NCBI GenBank assembly: GCA_032209605.1
Contig: JASFXZ010000001.1
Span: forward strand, 25,610,619-25,674,618
Length of the DNA: 64,000 nt
Direction: 5' to 3'
Source of the DNA: Mactromeris polynyma
Lineage: Eukaryota; Mollusca; Bivalvia; Venerida; Mactridae
Shown: positions 36,761 through 48,933 of the stretch, in pieces
How positions within the stretch are numbered: position 1 is the first letter of the stretch
Layout of the letters: every line of letters starts with the position of its first letter
Position numbers and translations under genes: made by a program
The notes under the pieces: model-generated
What the model was told of the DNA's origin: nothing
The model's database searches: none
What the model saw: only the letters and a program-made list of their open reading frames with translations

Positions 36761-37743
36761 AAAATGTGTCTTTGCCTGTCGTTATGTCCTGTGAAGGAGA
36801 AAAAGTATTCGCGTTGACTGTTTCACCTGTATTTCACATGTGCTATTGAAATTTTCTTGAAGTGGGCAGTTCATAATTATAATATTATATGATATAGTCA
36901 TCGCTGATAATTTCTCCTTGCATGTACTAACGGAGTAGAAACGGCAGTAAGAAGGAATTTGTTACGGTGATACGCTGTTTATTCATAGTTTAGGGTGGTG
37001 GCAGCAACTACAGTTTTCAGCTTCATACTGATACCATAATATACTCTTTTTTTCGCTCGCTCGCTTTAATAAATGACAGTTTGAAAAAAATAATTTTTTT
37101 CGCTCGCTCGCCCCATTTTTTTGGGGGAAAAATCCGAAGAACAAACAAATAATTTGTTGCGCCCTAATAATAATTAAAATCGCATTCTTTGAATCTTTTA
37201 CATAACAAATTATAACAAATAGAAGTGATGCGTTAACTGTATGAAATAAATATTTAGATAAAAGTAGTGCTTATTCTAAGCTTATTGTTTACGTACGTAT
37301 GGATCAGAAAAGAAAATGTGTTCCGGTGAAAAATTTTGAGTGTCATGATAGTCTGAGATAATTATTTAGAAACTTAATGAGAATTTATGTCAAAGATTCA
37401 AAGAATATAATTTTAAATATTATTATTTTTGTGAACAAAGACCTTGCTATATACAGAGAAGTTGGAACTGGGTCTGTAAACAGATTAATATTTTTTGTTT
37501 ACGTGTTTGATACTACTAAAATGGAGTGTAATACTTTAGTTACATGTTTTTTTGTACAAAAGAATGTAAATAACAAAATATCATTCAATTCTTTAGCGGC
37601 GACCTTTGATGCTTTGCATCAATGATTTTCTTGTAGCTTATAGAGTGTGTACGCAATCAATCTATGCGGACATGTGGGTATGCTTTCCTGGTGAATTTCT
37701 TTTCCACGAACGGGTGATGCACACTAGTTCTCTCCCTTTGTTC

Positions 37744-37870
37744 CTTCTAGAGTTCTCATTTTCTTTATCTTTATCCCTTCCATGGTACGTGTATATACAT
37801 TGTACGTACTATCTTGTGGTACTATACAAGTATATACTAGGGAAAGGATAAAGGTAGATAACTCTAGAAG
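37744..37870. mobile_element. MITE with CTTCTAGAGTT termini
   Basis: Left end CTTCTAGAGTTCTCATTT and right end AACTCTAGAAG are inverted repeats. The related copy in unit II is at 46918-47013, and a half copy lies at the inversion border near 63266. Confidence 0.7.
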
Positions 37871-39756
37871 TGATGGAGACAGATAACTTGTGACACTCTC
37901 TGTGTGCACAACTTGGTAGCACAGCCACAAGCAATAACCAATTTTGAGGTCAACTTCAACTTAACAATGTGGTTACTCGTCAAAATTCGCGTGTAGACAT
38001 TGACAAACGAAGGCGATGCAACATTATATGCGGGTAGTGACAACTGCTTCCGTTTTAAAACAGCAATCAAGTTTGTTTACTTTGTATGTACACTATACTT
38101 AGATCACATACTCTCAGAATGTGTTTACAGTTTGCACCACCTGGTGAAGTCTGAATTGCTAATGTGCGTATACTCGTACACAGTTTATTACAGACTGACA
38201 TAACAAAGCAACGTGGTACTCAAGACATGTATAAATTAACACTGATCATGACTTACGAAAAATATTCGCTTTGGCAAGGTACTTATTATATTACATTTAT
38301 ATAGTTAATAGTTACATGTCTGGGCGGGGCACCATGTCGACTGTGTTGTCCTGGTTCTTTTGTGGCGGTGTTTTTCGCTCAGATATGTGGAAATGTTAGA
38401 AACCAATGTCAAATACGTTTATATAATATCAATAACCAAGATTCTAATTTATAGCCGTAACATTACAGGTAAAGCACCGACAGACAGACGGACAGACAGG
38501 AGCACAAACATAAAATAAGCCTTTCTAACAATAAATAAAAGACATGGAAAGAAAGCAACAACATATGCCATTATGTTAAACACAGTAAATAATAACAATA
38601 GTATTACAATGAGACAGCTAACTAGCACAGAACAGATTACAGTCTGATTATAGGCAAACAATCACAATAGTCTCTCGTATCACAATATTTCAAATAATAA
38701 TGTTATTCACACACAAACAATTGTATCAAACCATATGTGGCAAATGGATCATCTATGTAACAATTTTGGTCTAAGCTACAATTAATAACATATCAACTAT
38801 ACTCAGTATATTTAAAATCGCACAATAGTTTACCAACGATACTTCTTTAAATTTCACTTTATTACTTCTGAAACTCATTTTTATGAAATACTTGTCCATT
38901 GTCGTGAACTTTAGCATACATGTTGCGTACACATGCAATAATATTGTGTCAAGTTCTTTTCTAGTATCCTAAAAGTCAGTCAATGAAAATTTAGAAATCA
39001 CATACCGTGCGTTACTAAATGCACTGAGTATATATAGCATGCAGTGTACGTCATAACTACAGAAACGTCCTGTTGTGCAGTGAAATAATCCAATAAACTT
39101 GAACACGGCATAATGTACCCAACAAGTGCTATGTTTGCCACAAATGAGGTTCTTAATGCAGCCGTTTTAATTATAATGAAGAAGATAATTTGTATCTGAA
39201 GACAACAGTTTTCTGATCAAAGCATTTTGTTGAAAGGACATACTAAACAGCACCTTGTACAAACACCATGTACATATATGTACAGCATTTTCATAACTAA
39301 CCAATCCTGTAGAGCAGTAACGACAATGAAAGGCCGCGTCTGTTCGAGCCCCATATTACCATGAAATAATATATATACTTTAAGCCATGATCATATTATT
39401 AAATGTACTGAGCATGCAGTGTACGTCATTGCTACAATAAGGTGCAGCAGTGCATGAAATATTCCATTAAACGTAAAAACAACATCATGTACCCAACGAC
39501 TGCTATGTTGTCCACAAATTAACTAGGTAATTAATGTGATTATCACGATAAGGAAACTAGTTGTCTACATAATTATCATGATAATTAGCATTGGTTAAAT
39601 ATATTGTAGTTAGTGTCGAGATAAATTTTATCCCCGATAGATATTCCGAACGGAGAATCTTTTTTGACAACTGTTAAGTGGTTAACTCGATAAAGATCTA
39701 GTGAATCACAAGCTAATATCACAAGGGTCATAACCGATTTAAATATACATCGCAAA

Positions 39757-42215
39757 TTAACGCGCTTCAATCAGATCTTGTTCCAGTTGTTGACAGATAC
39801 ACATCTTTCCACTTTTAACATTGTGTCTGTTGGACGGAGCATCAGGAAGTGACTCGAAATCGTTCGCTAAAGTCTTCGTTTTTTTCGCCAGATGAGATTT
39901 AACTAGATTATCAGCCCATTTCTGAAAATAGAAACAAAATGAATTACGCCGTCACACACTCACACCGTATACACATATGATGTAAATTTATACTCCCATT
40001 CAGTTCATTTATCCAAAACAATTGACACTACACATCATAATTAACCCACAGTCAGTACGAAGCGTGCTCCCCCTGGACAACCCAGGATGTGACGTATGTG
40101 TTTGTGTCATGTGACCCCCCTTTACCTTTGTATATGTTATGTTGTATGAGTATATTGCAATGTCTCCTTTGAATATGTTCGCTTGTTTGTATATATTATA
40201 ACGCCTCCTTTGTATATGCTATCTAGTATGTCAAGACAATATCTCCTCATACAGATCCCACGGAATATAAGAACAAAATAACTACGAGAAGCAAAGAGGA
40301 TAAAAAGGAGTTACAGGACAAGCAATGCACGGACCGAAAGGTGAGAACATGAACAAGAACCGTATCTCAGGCAATAAGGAGGAAAGATACTTAATATTTC
40401 TCTAAAACATGTTGGAAAACCTCATAACCAAACATTATAAAAAAGATGCAAACAAACTTCAAATTCATTCGTTATTTTACCACAATAGTATCATACACAA
40501 CACATTAAACACGTTCCATTTTATAATAGTTTCACAATAACAGCAAAGAGATATTTTAAAACTGGTCAGTTACACGACACACACGATCGTACAAAAATGG
40601 AGACCTCATGTGAATACAAGCACAATGTTTACACACTAGGTTGTATAAATGTGTAATCGTACGGAAATACCTCTGTTGTCAATTCGTTATTGATGCAACT
40701 CAAATTCTTTGACTGTATGATTCCGACGAGGTATTCCTACAAAACTAAATACAATATAATGTATGCTACAATAAAAAGACATAAATAGTGAAGAATGTAC
40801 CAATTTTTATACATAGATTATCGCCCCTTATCTAGCACTAGTACATAATGCATGAATATACACTATAGGGAGGATATGACTAACTTACGAACATTGTTTT
40901 ACTATTCATTGTGTTTTATCTAAGTTCAAAATTGTATATGCAACTACATCGACCAAACGCACAAGACAATGAATGAGACACAAGATAAATTTTGGGTAGA
41001 ATCAATTCAATGTGTAGAATATCAGAACGCGTTAAAACATTATATATACCGATATAATGGCTTACCTTGCATCTGGAAACATTGTATCGCATGACAATGA
41101 GCTGAAAGATTCTGTCAAGGGCAAATATATACCACCATGAACAATTATAAGTTGCTATTACAAAGCATTACACGTTCCATGCAACCCGATCCCTAAACGA
41201 CAATATTGGGCTATCTACGATTAAATGTGTTATCCAAGCAGTAGATTTATAAAGCTGTACCATTGAGCTCGAACGTCTTACCCGCTCCGTTAGATAAATT
41301 TAAATTAATGTCAGCAAGACATATGACACTATCTTATAACTTCATAGGCTCCGAGAGTTTTTGAACAAACATGAGCACGAAAGAATAAAATAACAAAAGT
41401 AAAAAAAATCATTTATGTTGTTCTACACGATAGTGCATTTTTACTAGCACAAGAACAAGCACGAACCTAATGCCATGCGTACAGGTCGGGAAAGTCGATA
41501 CACTCATTAGCGGTCCATACAACAGCACCGTACGAGAGGTGTGACCTTTATATATCAAGTGTGTTCTTGACGTCATGGTAGGGAATGGTTTTGCTTTACG
41601 GTGGTGGACATGCATCTATCATATAAATTGAATCACATCAATAGTAAACATGTTTTAGTCCGGAAACAATATGTGTGTGACTATAATGACTACATGTGAC
41701 ATTTTAGGTCCATATGTGACATGTGAGGACTACATGTGATATTTAGGGTCATGTGTGACCTGTGTATGTGACCTATGAGGACTACATGTGACATTTTAGG
41801 GCCATATGTGACCTGTGAGGACTACATGTATGTGACCTTGGCATTGGATAAGGAAACTAGGTTTTGATCACGACATATCATTTTACTTGTGATATATATG
41901 TGTTAAAAATAAAATGTCCGTGAAATCAAATGAATGAATACAGCATGACAGTATGACCTTGATATGACTCTTTGAAGGGCAGTCTGAAGAGTGTACGGAC
42001 GGAAGGACGGGGCAGGAGTTAACCGAAAGTCCTCTCAGGAGAAACCAAAACATGATTCAAGGGTGATACCATACTAATATTTGATACTGATATTACTTAC
42101 AAAAGGATACAGTGGGTTGTTTATATTTCCGTGTAGAAAATAATAGTAGAACATTGTTCTTTATACACTGCTCTGCCAATAACTCCCACAGTCGTGTTTG
42201 TAGAGATATGTCCCG
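39757..42215 (-). CDS. Unit II 3' exon block, possible C-terminal extension of gene B
   Basis: Exons a 42101-42215 (RDISLQTRLWELLAEQ), b 41066-41154 (TYNCSWWYIFALDRIFQL then IVMRYNVSRCK), c 40671-40736 (EYLVGIIQSKNLSCINNELT) and d 39757-39921 (KWADNLVKSHLAKKT to LEQDLIEAR, then stop). All are open with AG/GT borders and phases 0-1-0-0. Exon a starts in phase 0, which fits the GTGCGT site at the end of the two-TM exon of gene B, giving a protein of about 462 aa. Exon b uses the acceptor TTTGTAATAG at 41155; a longer version would hit a TAA. No start codon exon of its own is seen in the 1.2 kb before gene B. The domain is not recognised; it appears helical with several conserved Cys. It could also be a separate gene or be used only in alternative transcripts. 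Confidence 0.55.
40124..40228. repeat. Short remnant of the 41-bp minisatellite (unit II)
   Basis: About two and a half degenerate units with TTTGTATATG and GTATATATT phrases. They lie between exons c and d, the position where units I and III have long arrays. Confidence 0.7.
41668..41838. repeat. Degenerate tandem repeat with GACTACATGTGACATTTTAG
   Basis: Several imperfect copies of 'gactacatgtgac' and 'gtgacctgtgagg' words lie in the intron between exons a and b. Fewer copies are present at the corresponding places in units I and III. Confidence 0.7.
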
Positions 42216-43381
42216 CTGAAATAGATAAATAATAGGCAACAAATTGAAGTATGTGCTATTTTGACTAGCTGCCTCAAATTGTTTCACTGTAAGTTATGTG
42301 TTCATGATTCTTCTTCAAAATTTAAATATTTACGAAAGAAAAATAATTACCATTCTGGTTAATTTGAGATTATGTTTGTGATATGAAGTATAATTTTTAG
42401 TTCTGTGTAATGTCACATACCCGGGTGCACATTTATGTATATTATATATTTATATATCATACTAAATATATAAGCTGTACATTGAATAAATACGTAAGTG
42501 AAGACACATTTATATCTTTATACATTACACGTGAAGTCGCCTTTCATTTACTAAGATATTTTGCACCAATGTAGAATGACAGAATTTGTGTGCCTGTAGA
42601 CCATAACTCGACTAGGCCCGGATTTACTGGACGTTAGCCCATCATATTAATCAAGCGGCATCTGATCGTATGTACATCTATATGTATTTATTCAACGATA
42701 CAATCGCTCTTACGGTTAACAAAGTAAGACCTCTCTCAATCCTGACCCCTTTTAATAACGGTTGCCTAAATATATCAGTTAAGTTGGTTCAGGGATTGCC
42801 ACACGCATGGGAATAGGGGAATGACCTGGTCGACTATAAAGGGCAACTAAAGAGAATTAAGGAGGACAACAAGGGGAAGTTTTTTTACAAATGGATGGAA
42901 AACATCACCGAAAAAGCAAAGAAAGCCAGCAACAATAGGCCGAAAGGGGGAGAAATGAACATGAATATCGTATCAAGTGAAAGAATTGCACACGGGGAAG
43001 GGGGAAATTAACATAATCTAAAAATAAACAAAGTACAAAAATGTATTAATAATACAGCGATTTTTAGCCTTGGAACTGTCAGTAAAAATACTGAAAACGC
43101 AAGGGAACTGGAGCGCAAGGAATGGCCTGGCCGACCAAGAACAACTAAGGAGGACAACAAGGGGATTCCATGGATGTTATACATCACGGAACAAGCCAAC
43201 GAAGCCAGCAACAATAGGCCGAAAGGGGGAGAAATGAACGTGAATATCATATCAAGTGAAAGAATTGCACACAGGGAAAGGGGAAATTAACATAATCTAA
43301 AAATAAACGGAAGTAATAACCATATAGCGATTTAAAGCCTTGTCAGGAACTGTCAATTAAAATACAGATAACAGATCTCAT
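42216..43381. other. Spacer between gene B and the unit II 3' block
   Basis: An internal duplication of about 250 bp is visible: 'aggccgaaagggggagaaatgaac' words near 42930 recur near 43210. No start exon for the downstream block was found on the minus strand. Confidence 0.5.
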
Positions 43382-46355
43382 TCAATGTATACGCACCCTT
43401 TTCAAACCGCACACTATTGGTATGCAGATCGTGAGGAGCAACACCAGACCAGAAAGCGTTGGTAATAATGTTATGTATAAACCGACTAACATATCGTTAG
43501 AAATGTCATGTGCTCTTCTGTCAGTAGAGTTCCCGCTGGAGTTTTCCAATATTGTTGTCGTATATACTACTCCATACCATAGTAAAAACGGTGGCATTAT
43601 GAGCAAAACCATCCACAGAAAGGTCTTACATATGTTACGGTAGTCGAATGACGACATCACTGAATGGTCATTTATAACTCGAAATGCATTCTTCAATAAA
43701 CGACGTGGAACCTGAATACAAAATGAAGTCAAGAAATAAAACTGACATTCAAGTTCAATTGATATAGGAAAACCGGAAATCATCAAATAGCATTTAAATT
43801 TTGGTCAATACAGTTTATTTCATGTTATATACAGGGTGTTCAAAAGTTTGTTCACAAAATTTTAATTTTAATATTTTTTCATTAATTTCCAATATATACA
43901 CATGCAATGACTAAGTAGGCCATTGGTCCATGTAGGGTACTTGTAGGACATGTTAGTTGCTTACAGTGTTATCAATGTTTGTGTAAATGCGAGAGTATTT
44001 GAGACGAAGTGATATACATACAGACACTTTATTCAGTTCCATGGAATTCAGTACATTCTGTTTTAATGCAAACTTATATCTGGCAGGACGAATTGGCCAC
44101 AGTGGCTCCCGGTCGCCTTCAATCACGTAACAGTATCCATTTTCATCTGAAAAATGTTAATCTAATCTCAAAAACGACGAACCCAAACTTAAAACTAACA
44201 GCACTGCAAACGGGTTATCAATGCAATTTGGCTGTGGTCTTAAGAGCTACACATTCAACATTTACTTGCCGTTATAGACTTTTGTTGCCAGTTTTCCGTA
44301 AATACTATAAGTATTGGCACAACCTGACATACACCATTTAATTGAATAAGTATGTTATTTATCCGTTTATAAATAGATGTTTAAATTTTACAATCCAGAC
44401 AAGCAAATAATTGTACTCGTATGTTTAATTTAACCATCTAGAACAAGTGGTGACATATTTCTTCCACCAGTTATCTCCATAATAGACTAGAAAATTATGT
44501 GGTTATCACTTTAAAGAAACTAGTTAGCCTACATAAGTATCATGATAATTATGTGGTTAACTATATAAGTATCGTGATGATTTTTTATCCCAGATATTTA
44601 AAAAAATCGTCTGATAGTACCAACAACTGCCACGTAAGTTGCACATATCAACTAAACTAACGCTCCTCTGGAGAAAAACAGTGTAACCTTTGAAACAAAC
44701 AGCAATACTCACAAATCTTGTTCCATGACTGCATATTCAAACCCAAGATACCATCATCTGTATCTGTTATACAAAATAAATACCACATGACATCTAGCTG
44801 TTGATATTATTACAAACCACAGAATTCTATATAATTCTTTAAAATAACCATATAGCACAGATTTAAAAGAGAGAATACATTGTTTCAGGGAACATACACA
44901 AGACAATGAAAAAAATACTTGTTGGCTGGTATCGAGACAAGATGAATTATAGTGATCCCATGTTTCATAATAATTATATCCATCGTCCGTTACTGTAAGG
45001 TAATGAGAACAAACTTCGATTCCAATCTCGAACGGAAAACTGTATACAGAACTACAGATTATTATATGTACATGTAATCAGTTTTATATACTTCTATTTG
45101 AAGTGTGTCAATTTTCAAATTATTACATTTACTTGTTAAAACATTTACACATGGCAATACGTTACAATAATTATTGTTCCTGTTGGTATCGATTGTCATG
45201 CTATTATGGATTCATAACTGAAAATAATTTTATTAGACTTTTTTATGGTGGCATATTACTGCCACCAGTTAGCATGATAGCGTTCGCGAATAAATTCGTG
45301 TTAACCACTTAATTATTACGATAATTATCTAGCTATCTAGTTAATATTCGTGATAAATTTTCGGTATGATAAATATAATAAAACTAGAAACAGGCTTGAA
45401 AGTGCCCAGAACTGCCACCTCTTACCTTTTTATGATGTAATATGCCACTATACTTTTTACATTACAATTCAACATTTGATTTATACAATGAATTTAATAA
45501 AGAAACTCACTTATAAATGCTACTTATCAATGTTATCCGATAATACCGGTATCAACTAATGAAGTGGCTAAGATTACGGGTCGTCATCCTAGACTCGCGT
45601 TATTTTATATTTACGGTAAATTGTGATTTAAATAATTGCATTGATCAACGATTGTCTGCGGAAATATTGTTGATTACTCTGATGTTATCAATTACCGTGA
45701 TGGTAGCCTATACAATGTTGATTATCTACAAACTGCACGCACCTGGTACTCGATTACGCTACGCTGCAGTAACGATTTCTGTGTAGCAGATATCAACAAT
45801 TACGGACCTGTAATCGTAGCCACTTCCGTCTAAAAATACCGCTATACACGCTTCTCCAGCACATGTACTAAGTAATTAATATGTCCACTTACTTGAACGT
45901 TGTAGACTGGATGCTATTTTAGCAGGAATATCTATTCCAGGGATAGTTGCATCTATGTAGGTCAAGGTCACTAATGTTGGCGGTATCTCACATTCATCTA
46001 ACAACACTGGTACAATACAACTATACCCACATCCCATAGACGTGACAAAAGCAGCATCGGTCTCGTACTTACACCATCCACTTTGTAGAAAACTCGGTGA
46101 AACAAATAACAACACCTTTATACTCATCGCCATTGCTTCCTTGAAATTCACAGCAATGTCTTTACCCGCTTGAAAATCACGATCCGAATAGCAACATTTC
46201 ACAGGGAATCTACGTTCCAGTTCATCAAGAATTTCAATCACTTTGTCTCTCTCCTCGCAACTGTAAGACACAAAGAAATGTCGAGATTTTCCTTCAGGTA
46301 AAGCTGGAAGTTTCTGTACGATAGACATATCACTATTATCCATAAAGTCTGCCAT
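43382..46355 (-). CDS. TIR-domain two-transmembrane protein, unit II (gene B)
   Basis: Exons 45893-46355, 44713-44763, 44022-44146 and 43382-43711 (stop), 322 aa. Exon lengths match gene A except for 9 more bases in the last. The TIR exon shows FFVSYS, CYSDRDFQAGKD and SGWCKYE. The BB-loop proline of gene A (residue 63, CCG) is alanine here (GCG). Linker exons read NTDDGILGLNMQSWNK and REPLWPIRPARYKFALK. The last exon starts VPRRLLKNAFRVINDHSV and has two hydrophobic segments (FLWMVLLIMPPFLLWYG and YITLLPTLSGLVLLLTICIP) before KRVRIH. Topology would place TIR in the cytosol with a short hairpin in the membrane. A 209-bp fold-back MITE sits in the first intron. Splicing from GTGCGT at 43396 to exon 42101-42215 would extend the protein. 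Confidence 0.86.
45244..45452. mobile_element. TATGGTGG fold-back MITE, 209 bp, CTTTTT duplication
   Basis: Starts TATGGTGGCATATTACTGCC and ends GTAATATGCCACTATA. It is flanked by CTTTTT on both sides (45238-45243, 45453-45458). Units I and III have the uninterrupted site in the same intron. Confidence 0.85.
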
Positions 46356-46363
46356 ATTTTAAT

Positions 46364-46375
46364 GAAAACGAAACT
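46364..46375 (+). promoter_or_regulatory. ISRE-like element next to the start of gene B
   Basis: GAAAACGAAACT, identical to the site at gene A, begins 9 bases upstream of the gene B ATG. Its position so near the ATG means it is either in the core promoter or in the 5' UTR. Confidence 0.45.
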
Positions 46376-46917
46376 AGGAGAGGTTATTAACTACGTGTTG
46401 TATATTGATTCGGTTTTATCAGCGCACTGAGATAAATATTGATTGCCCTCTTGATGTATGGAACGCCAAATTAGAGCTCTGCAATTCAATTGAAGACATC
46501 TCCAAATCAACTCAATTAAAGAGCTCTTCAATTTAATTAGACCTCTCTCCAAATAAATTAGAGACCTTTAAACGAATTTGACACTTGAATTAAAGAGCTT
46601 CAAATCGGTTACACACGAATTTATGTAGATTTGGGGTTCCATACTCCTGCTACACTTAATATTAATGCGGCCTTGTAAATCTACCCAACTAAAATTTGAG
46701 ATAGGTGGACACATTACTATTTCACACCGATTCAGCAACATGTAGATTCTATCGATTTTGTGGAAAAAAAGAAAACATTTAATTTCATTTACAGAAGACC
46801 GAGAAGTCCTGTTCAATTATCATTCTCGTACACGTAGGCTTATATAAGTGCAAGCAAACTATACGCGTTAGTGATGCACAACCACAGGGGATTGTCACGA
46901 ATTCTGGCCCTTTATTC

Positions 46918-47013
46918 CTTCTAGAGTTCTCATTTACCTTTATCCCTTCCGTAGTAAATTTAGCCCGTACTATACGTCTACTAAGAAAGGGATGAAGGTA
47001 GATAACTCTAGAA
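46918..47013. mobile_element. MITE with CTTCTAGAGTT termini (unit II copy)
   Basis: Left end CTTCTAGAGTTCTCATTTAC and right end GATAACTCTAGAAA are inverted repeats. It is homologous to 37744-37870. Confidence 0.7.
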
Positions 47014-47907
47014 AGGAAAGAGGAAGAGAACTCGTGACAATCTCTGTGTACACAACCTGTAAGCACTGTCACAAACAAAAGACAGTTTTGAGGTCACAAA
47101 CGAGGGAGATATATATGCGTGTATTGTCAATTGGATCCATTTAAAACAGCAATAAAGTTTGTTTAGCTTGTAAATACACTATACATATATCCACGGACAT
47201 AAACCATACATGTCAGTGACATATCACATACTCCCGGAATACGTTATCAGTTTGCACCTGGTGAAGCCTGAATTGCTATAAAGTATACTCAGAAATTGCA
47301 AACAAATGCTTAACATAGCAATTTAATATATTTGTTTGTATGTATATATACATTGGACACGCCTGCATGTAATATTATCAATTAACTTTGTTGCATATAA
47401 CGCAGTTTATTACAGAATGACATTATAAAGCAGTGTGAGTATCTGTACTCAAGACAGGTATAAATGAACATAGATAACGACTGAATGAAAATATCCGGGT
47501 TGGCAAGATAAATATGTGACATTCATACAGCTACGTGTACATTAAAATATCTTATACTTTTATACAATGCCAATGGAGCCCGTTTAATTTCCGATTTAAT
47601 TTCTTCTTTCAAACGAAATCAGGAATTAGAAGTGAAAAAAAAACCAATAATGTTTCGGTTTCGTTTCAGTGGAAATATTCATGCGTTACTATAATATCCT
47701 GACGAATGAAAAACTAAGATTCGTCTGCTCCGTGCACTGACAGTACACATTCATCCTGTACTTTTATTAAATGTTGATACCAAAATGCGTCCACCATGGA
47801 TAGCTGTTGTAATCAATCTGATATCATACCCCATGTATTTATGCTGAGATTTCAAAGGCTTTGAAATTATATTTGTGTAGCCAGGTTTCTTTTTCCCCTT
47901 GTCCCCA

Positions 47908-48354
47908 TGTTAAACTGTAGAGCTTCATGTTCATCTGTTGGGCTTCATGTTTATCTGTAGGGCATTATGTTTATCTGATGGGCTTCTTGTTTATCTGTAG
48001 GGCTTCATGTTTATCTGTTGGTCTTCATTTTTATCTGCAGGGCTTCATGTTTATATGTTGGGCTTCATGTTTATCTGTTGGGCCTCATGTTTAACCTGTG
48101 GGTCTCATGCTTAGCCGTTGGACCTCGTGTTTAACCGTTGGGCCTCATGTTTAACCATTGGGCTTCATGTTTATCAGCAGGACCTCATGTTTATCAGTTG
48201 GTCTTCATGTTTATCTGTTGGGCTTCATGTCTATCTGTTGGGTTCCATATGTATATGTTGGGCCTCATGTTTATCTGTAGGGCCTCATGTTTATCTGTTG
48301 GGACTCATGTTTAACTGTTGGGCTTCATGTTTAACTGTTGGACTTCATATTTAA
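47908..48354. repeat. 20-bp minisatellite, about 22 copies
   Basis: The unit is GTTGGGCTTCATGTTTATCT with variants such as GGGCCTCATGTTTAAC. The 78-codon frame over the right part is an artefact. Confidence 0.9.
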
Positions 48355-48933
48355 CAGTAACGAGCACTGGTCAGTATCCCAGGACGCAGTCATCTAGAGT
48401 GATATTTATATCTGTAAAAGGTGTAATAATTTTATTCGATGTAAAATGTGTCAAGATGACCTTGACCAACTGACCACAAAATTAATCTTTTTGTAATGAC
48501 AAAGGAGAGTATCAAGTTTGAGGACCATAGGCCCAACCGTTCTTGAGTTATTAAGCGGAAACCAAAAAACCTAACAGACGTCTTTCCAGACAGAGTAACA
48601 GCAATTACCATAGGACACCCGCACTATACTGCAAGGCACTAACGAGTTACATGTGCTACAAACTCTTGTGCAACCAACATCTGCTAGTGCTATTGCTGAT
48701 ACCTGGGCCAGTTTATATCCTGGTACTCCCTTTATGTATTGAATGCCTAGTAAGGTAGTAACCAGTCATACTTTTCACACTGTTGGTATGACATAGCAGG
48801 ACATTACACACGAATCTCTTGCACTCAAAGCTGATTCTACCAGCTGGGATATTGCAGCGTTGCAGAGAAATATTATCATTATCATCATGGAGACCATAAT
48901 GCATCACCAAGGTTACCAACATAAGACCCTCAT

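Larger units (their letters stand above)
21173..38280. repeat. Unit I of the tandem segmental triplication (approximate borders)
   Basis: Sequence from about 21173 recurs at about 48934. Sequence from about 22375 recurs at 38410 and 50118. Exons of the TIR gene and of the 3' block recur in the same order in all three units. The unit is longer than unit II because of a 1-kb element at 28659-29660, the extra segment at about 35270-37700 and the 5' part missing from unit II. Confidence 0.85.
34764..38400. other. 5' flank of gene A and inter-unit spacer
   Basis: The region from 34764 to about 35260 and from about 37710 to 38280 resembles the 5' flank of gene B (46380-47400). Between them, about 35270-37700 has no counterpart in unit II. 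It holds short palindromes (GCCGCACTGAAGTGCGGC near 35315), two CGCTCGCTCGC stretches near 37050-37110 and a 20-bp tandem repeat. No gene was seen. Confidence 0.45.
38410..47500. repeat. Unit II of the tandem segmental triplication (approximate borders)
   Basis: Begins with sequence homologous to 22375 and 50118 and lacks the first 1.2 kb shared by units I and III. It contains the 3' exon block (39757-42215), the complete TIR gene B (43382-46355) and its 5' flank. Confidence 0.85.
46376..48933. other. 5' flank of gene B and spacer to unit III
   Basis: Near 46470-46600 are AT-rich words built on AAGAGCTCTTCAATTTAATT. Beyond about 47500 the sequence is not shared between units. It holds a minisatellite (47908-48354), then a 'gaccttgacc' type dispersed repeat near 48455-48550. 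No gene is supported. Confidence 0.45.

Noticed and set aside
41066..41214. Longer form of exon b (149 nt)
   Set aside because: It contains an in-frame TAA in unit II, and its acceptor AG is missing in unit III. The 89-nt form avoids both.
47908..48354. Possible CRISPR-like or regulatory array
   Set aside because: Units are contiguous with no unique spacers. It is a simple minisatellite in a eukaryotic genome.
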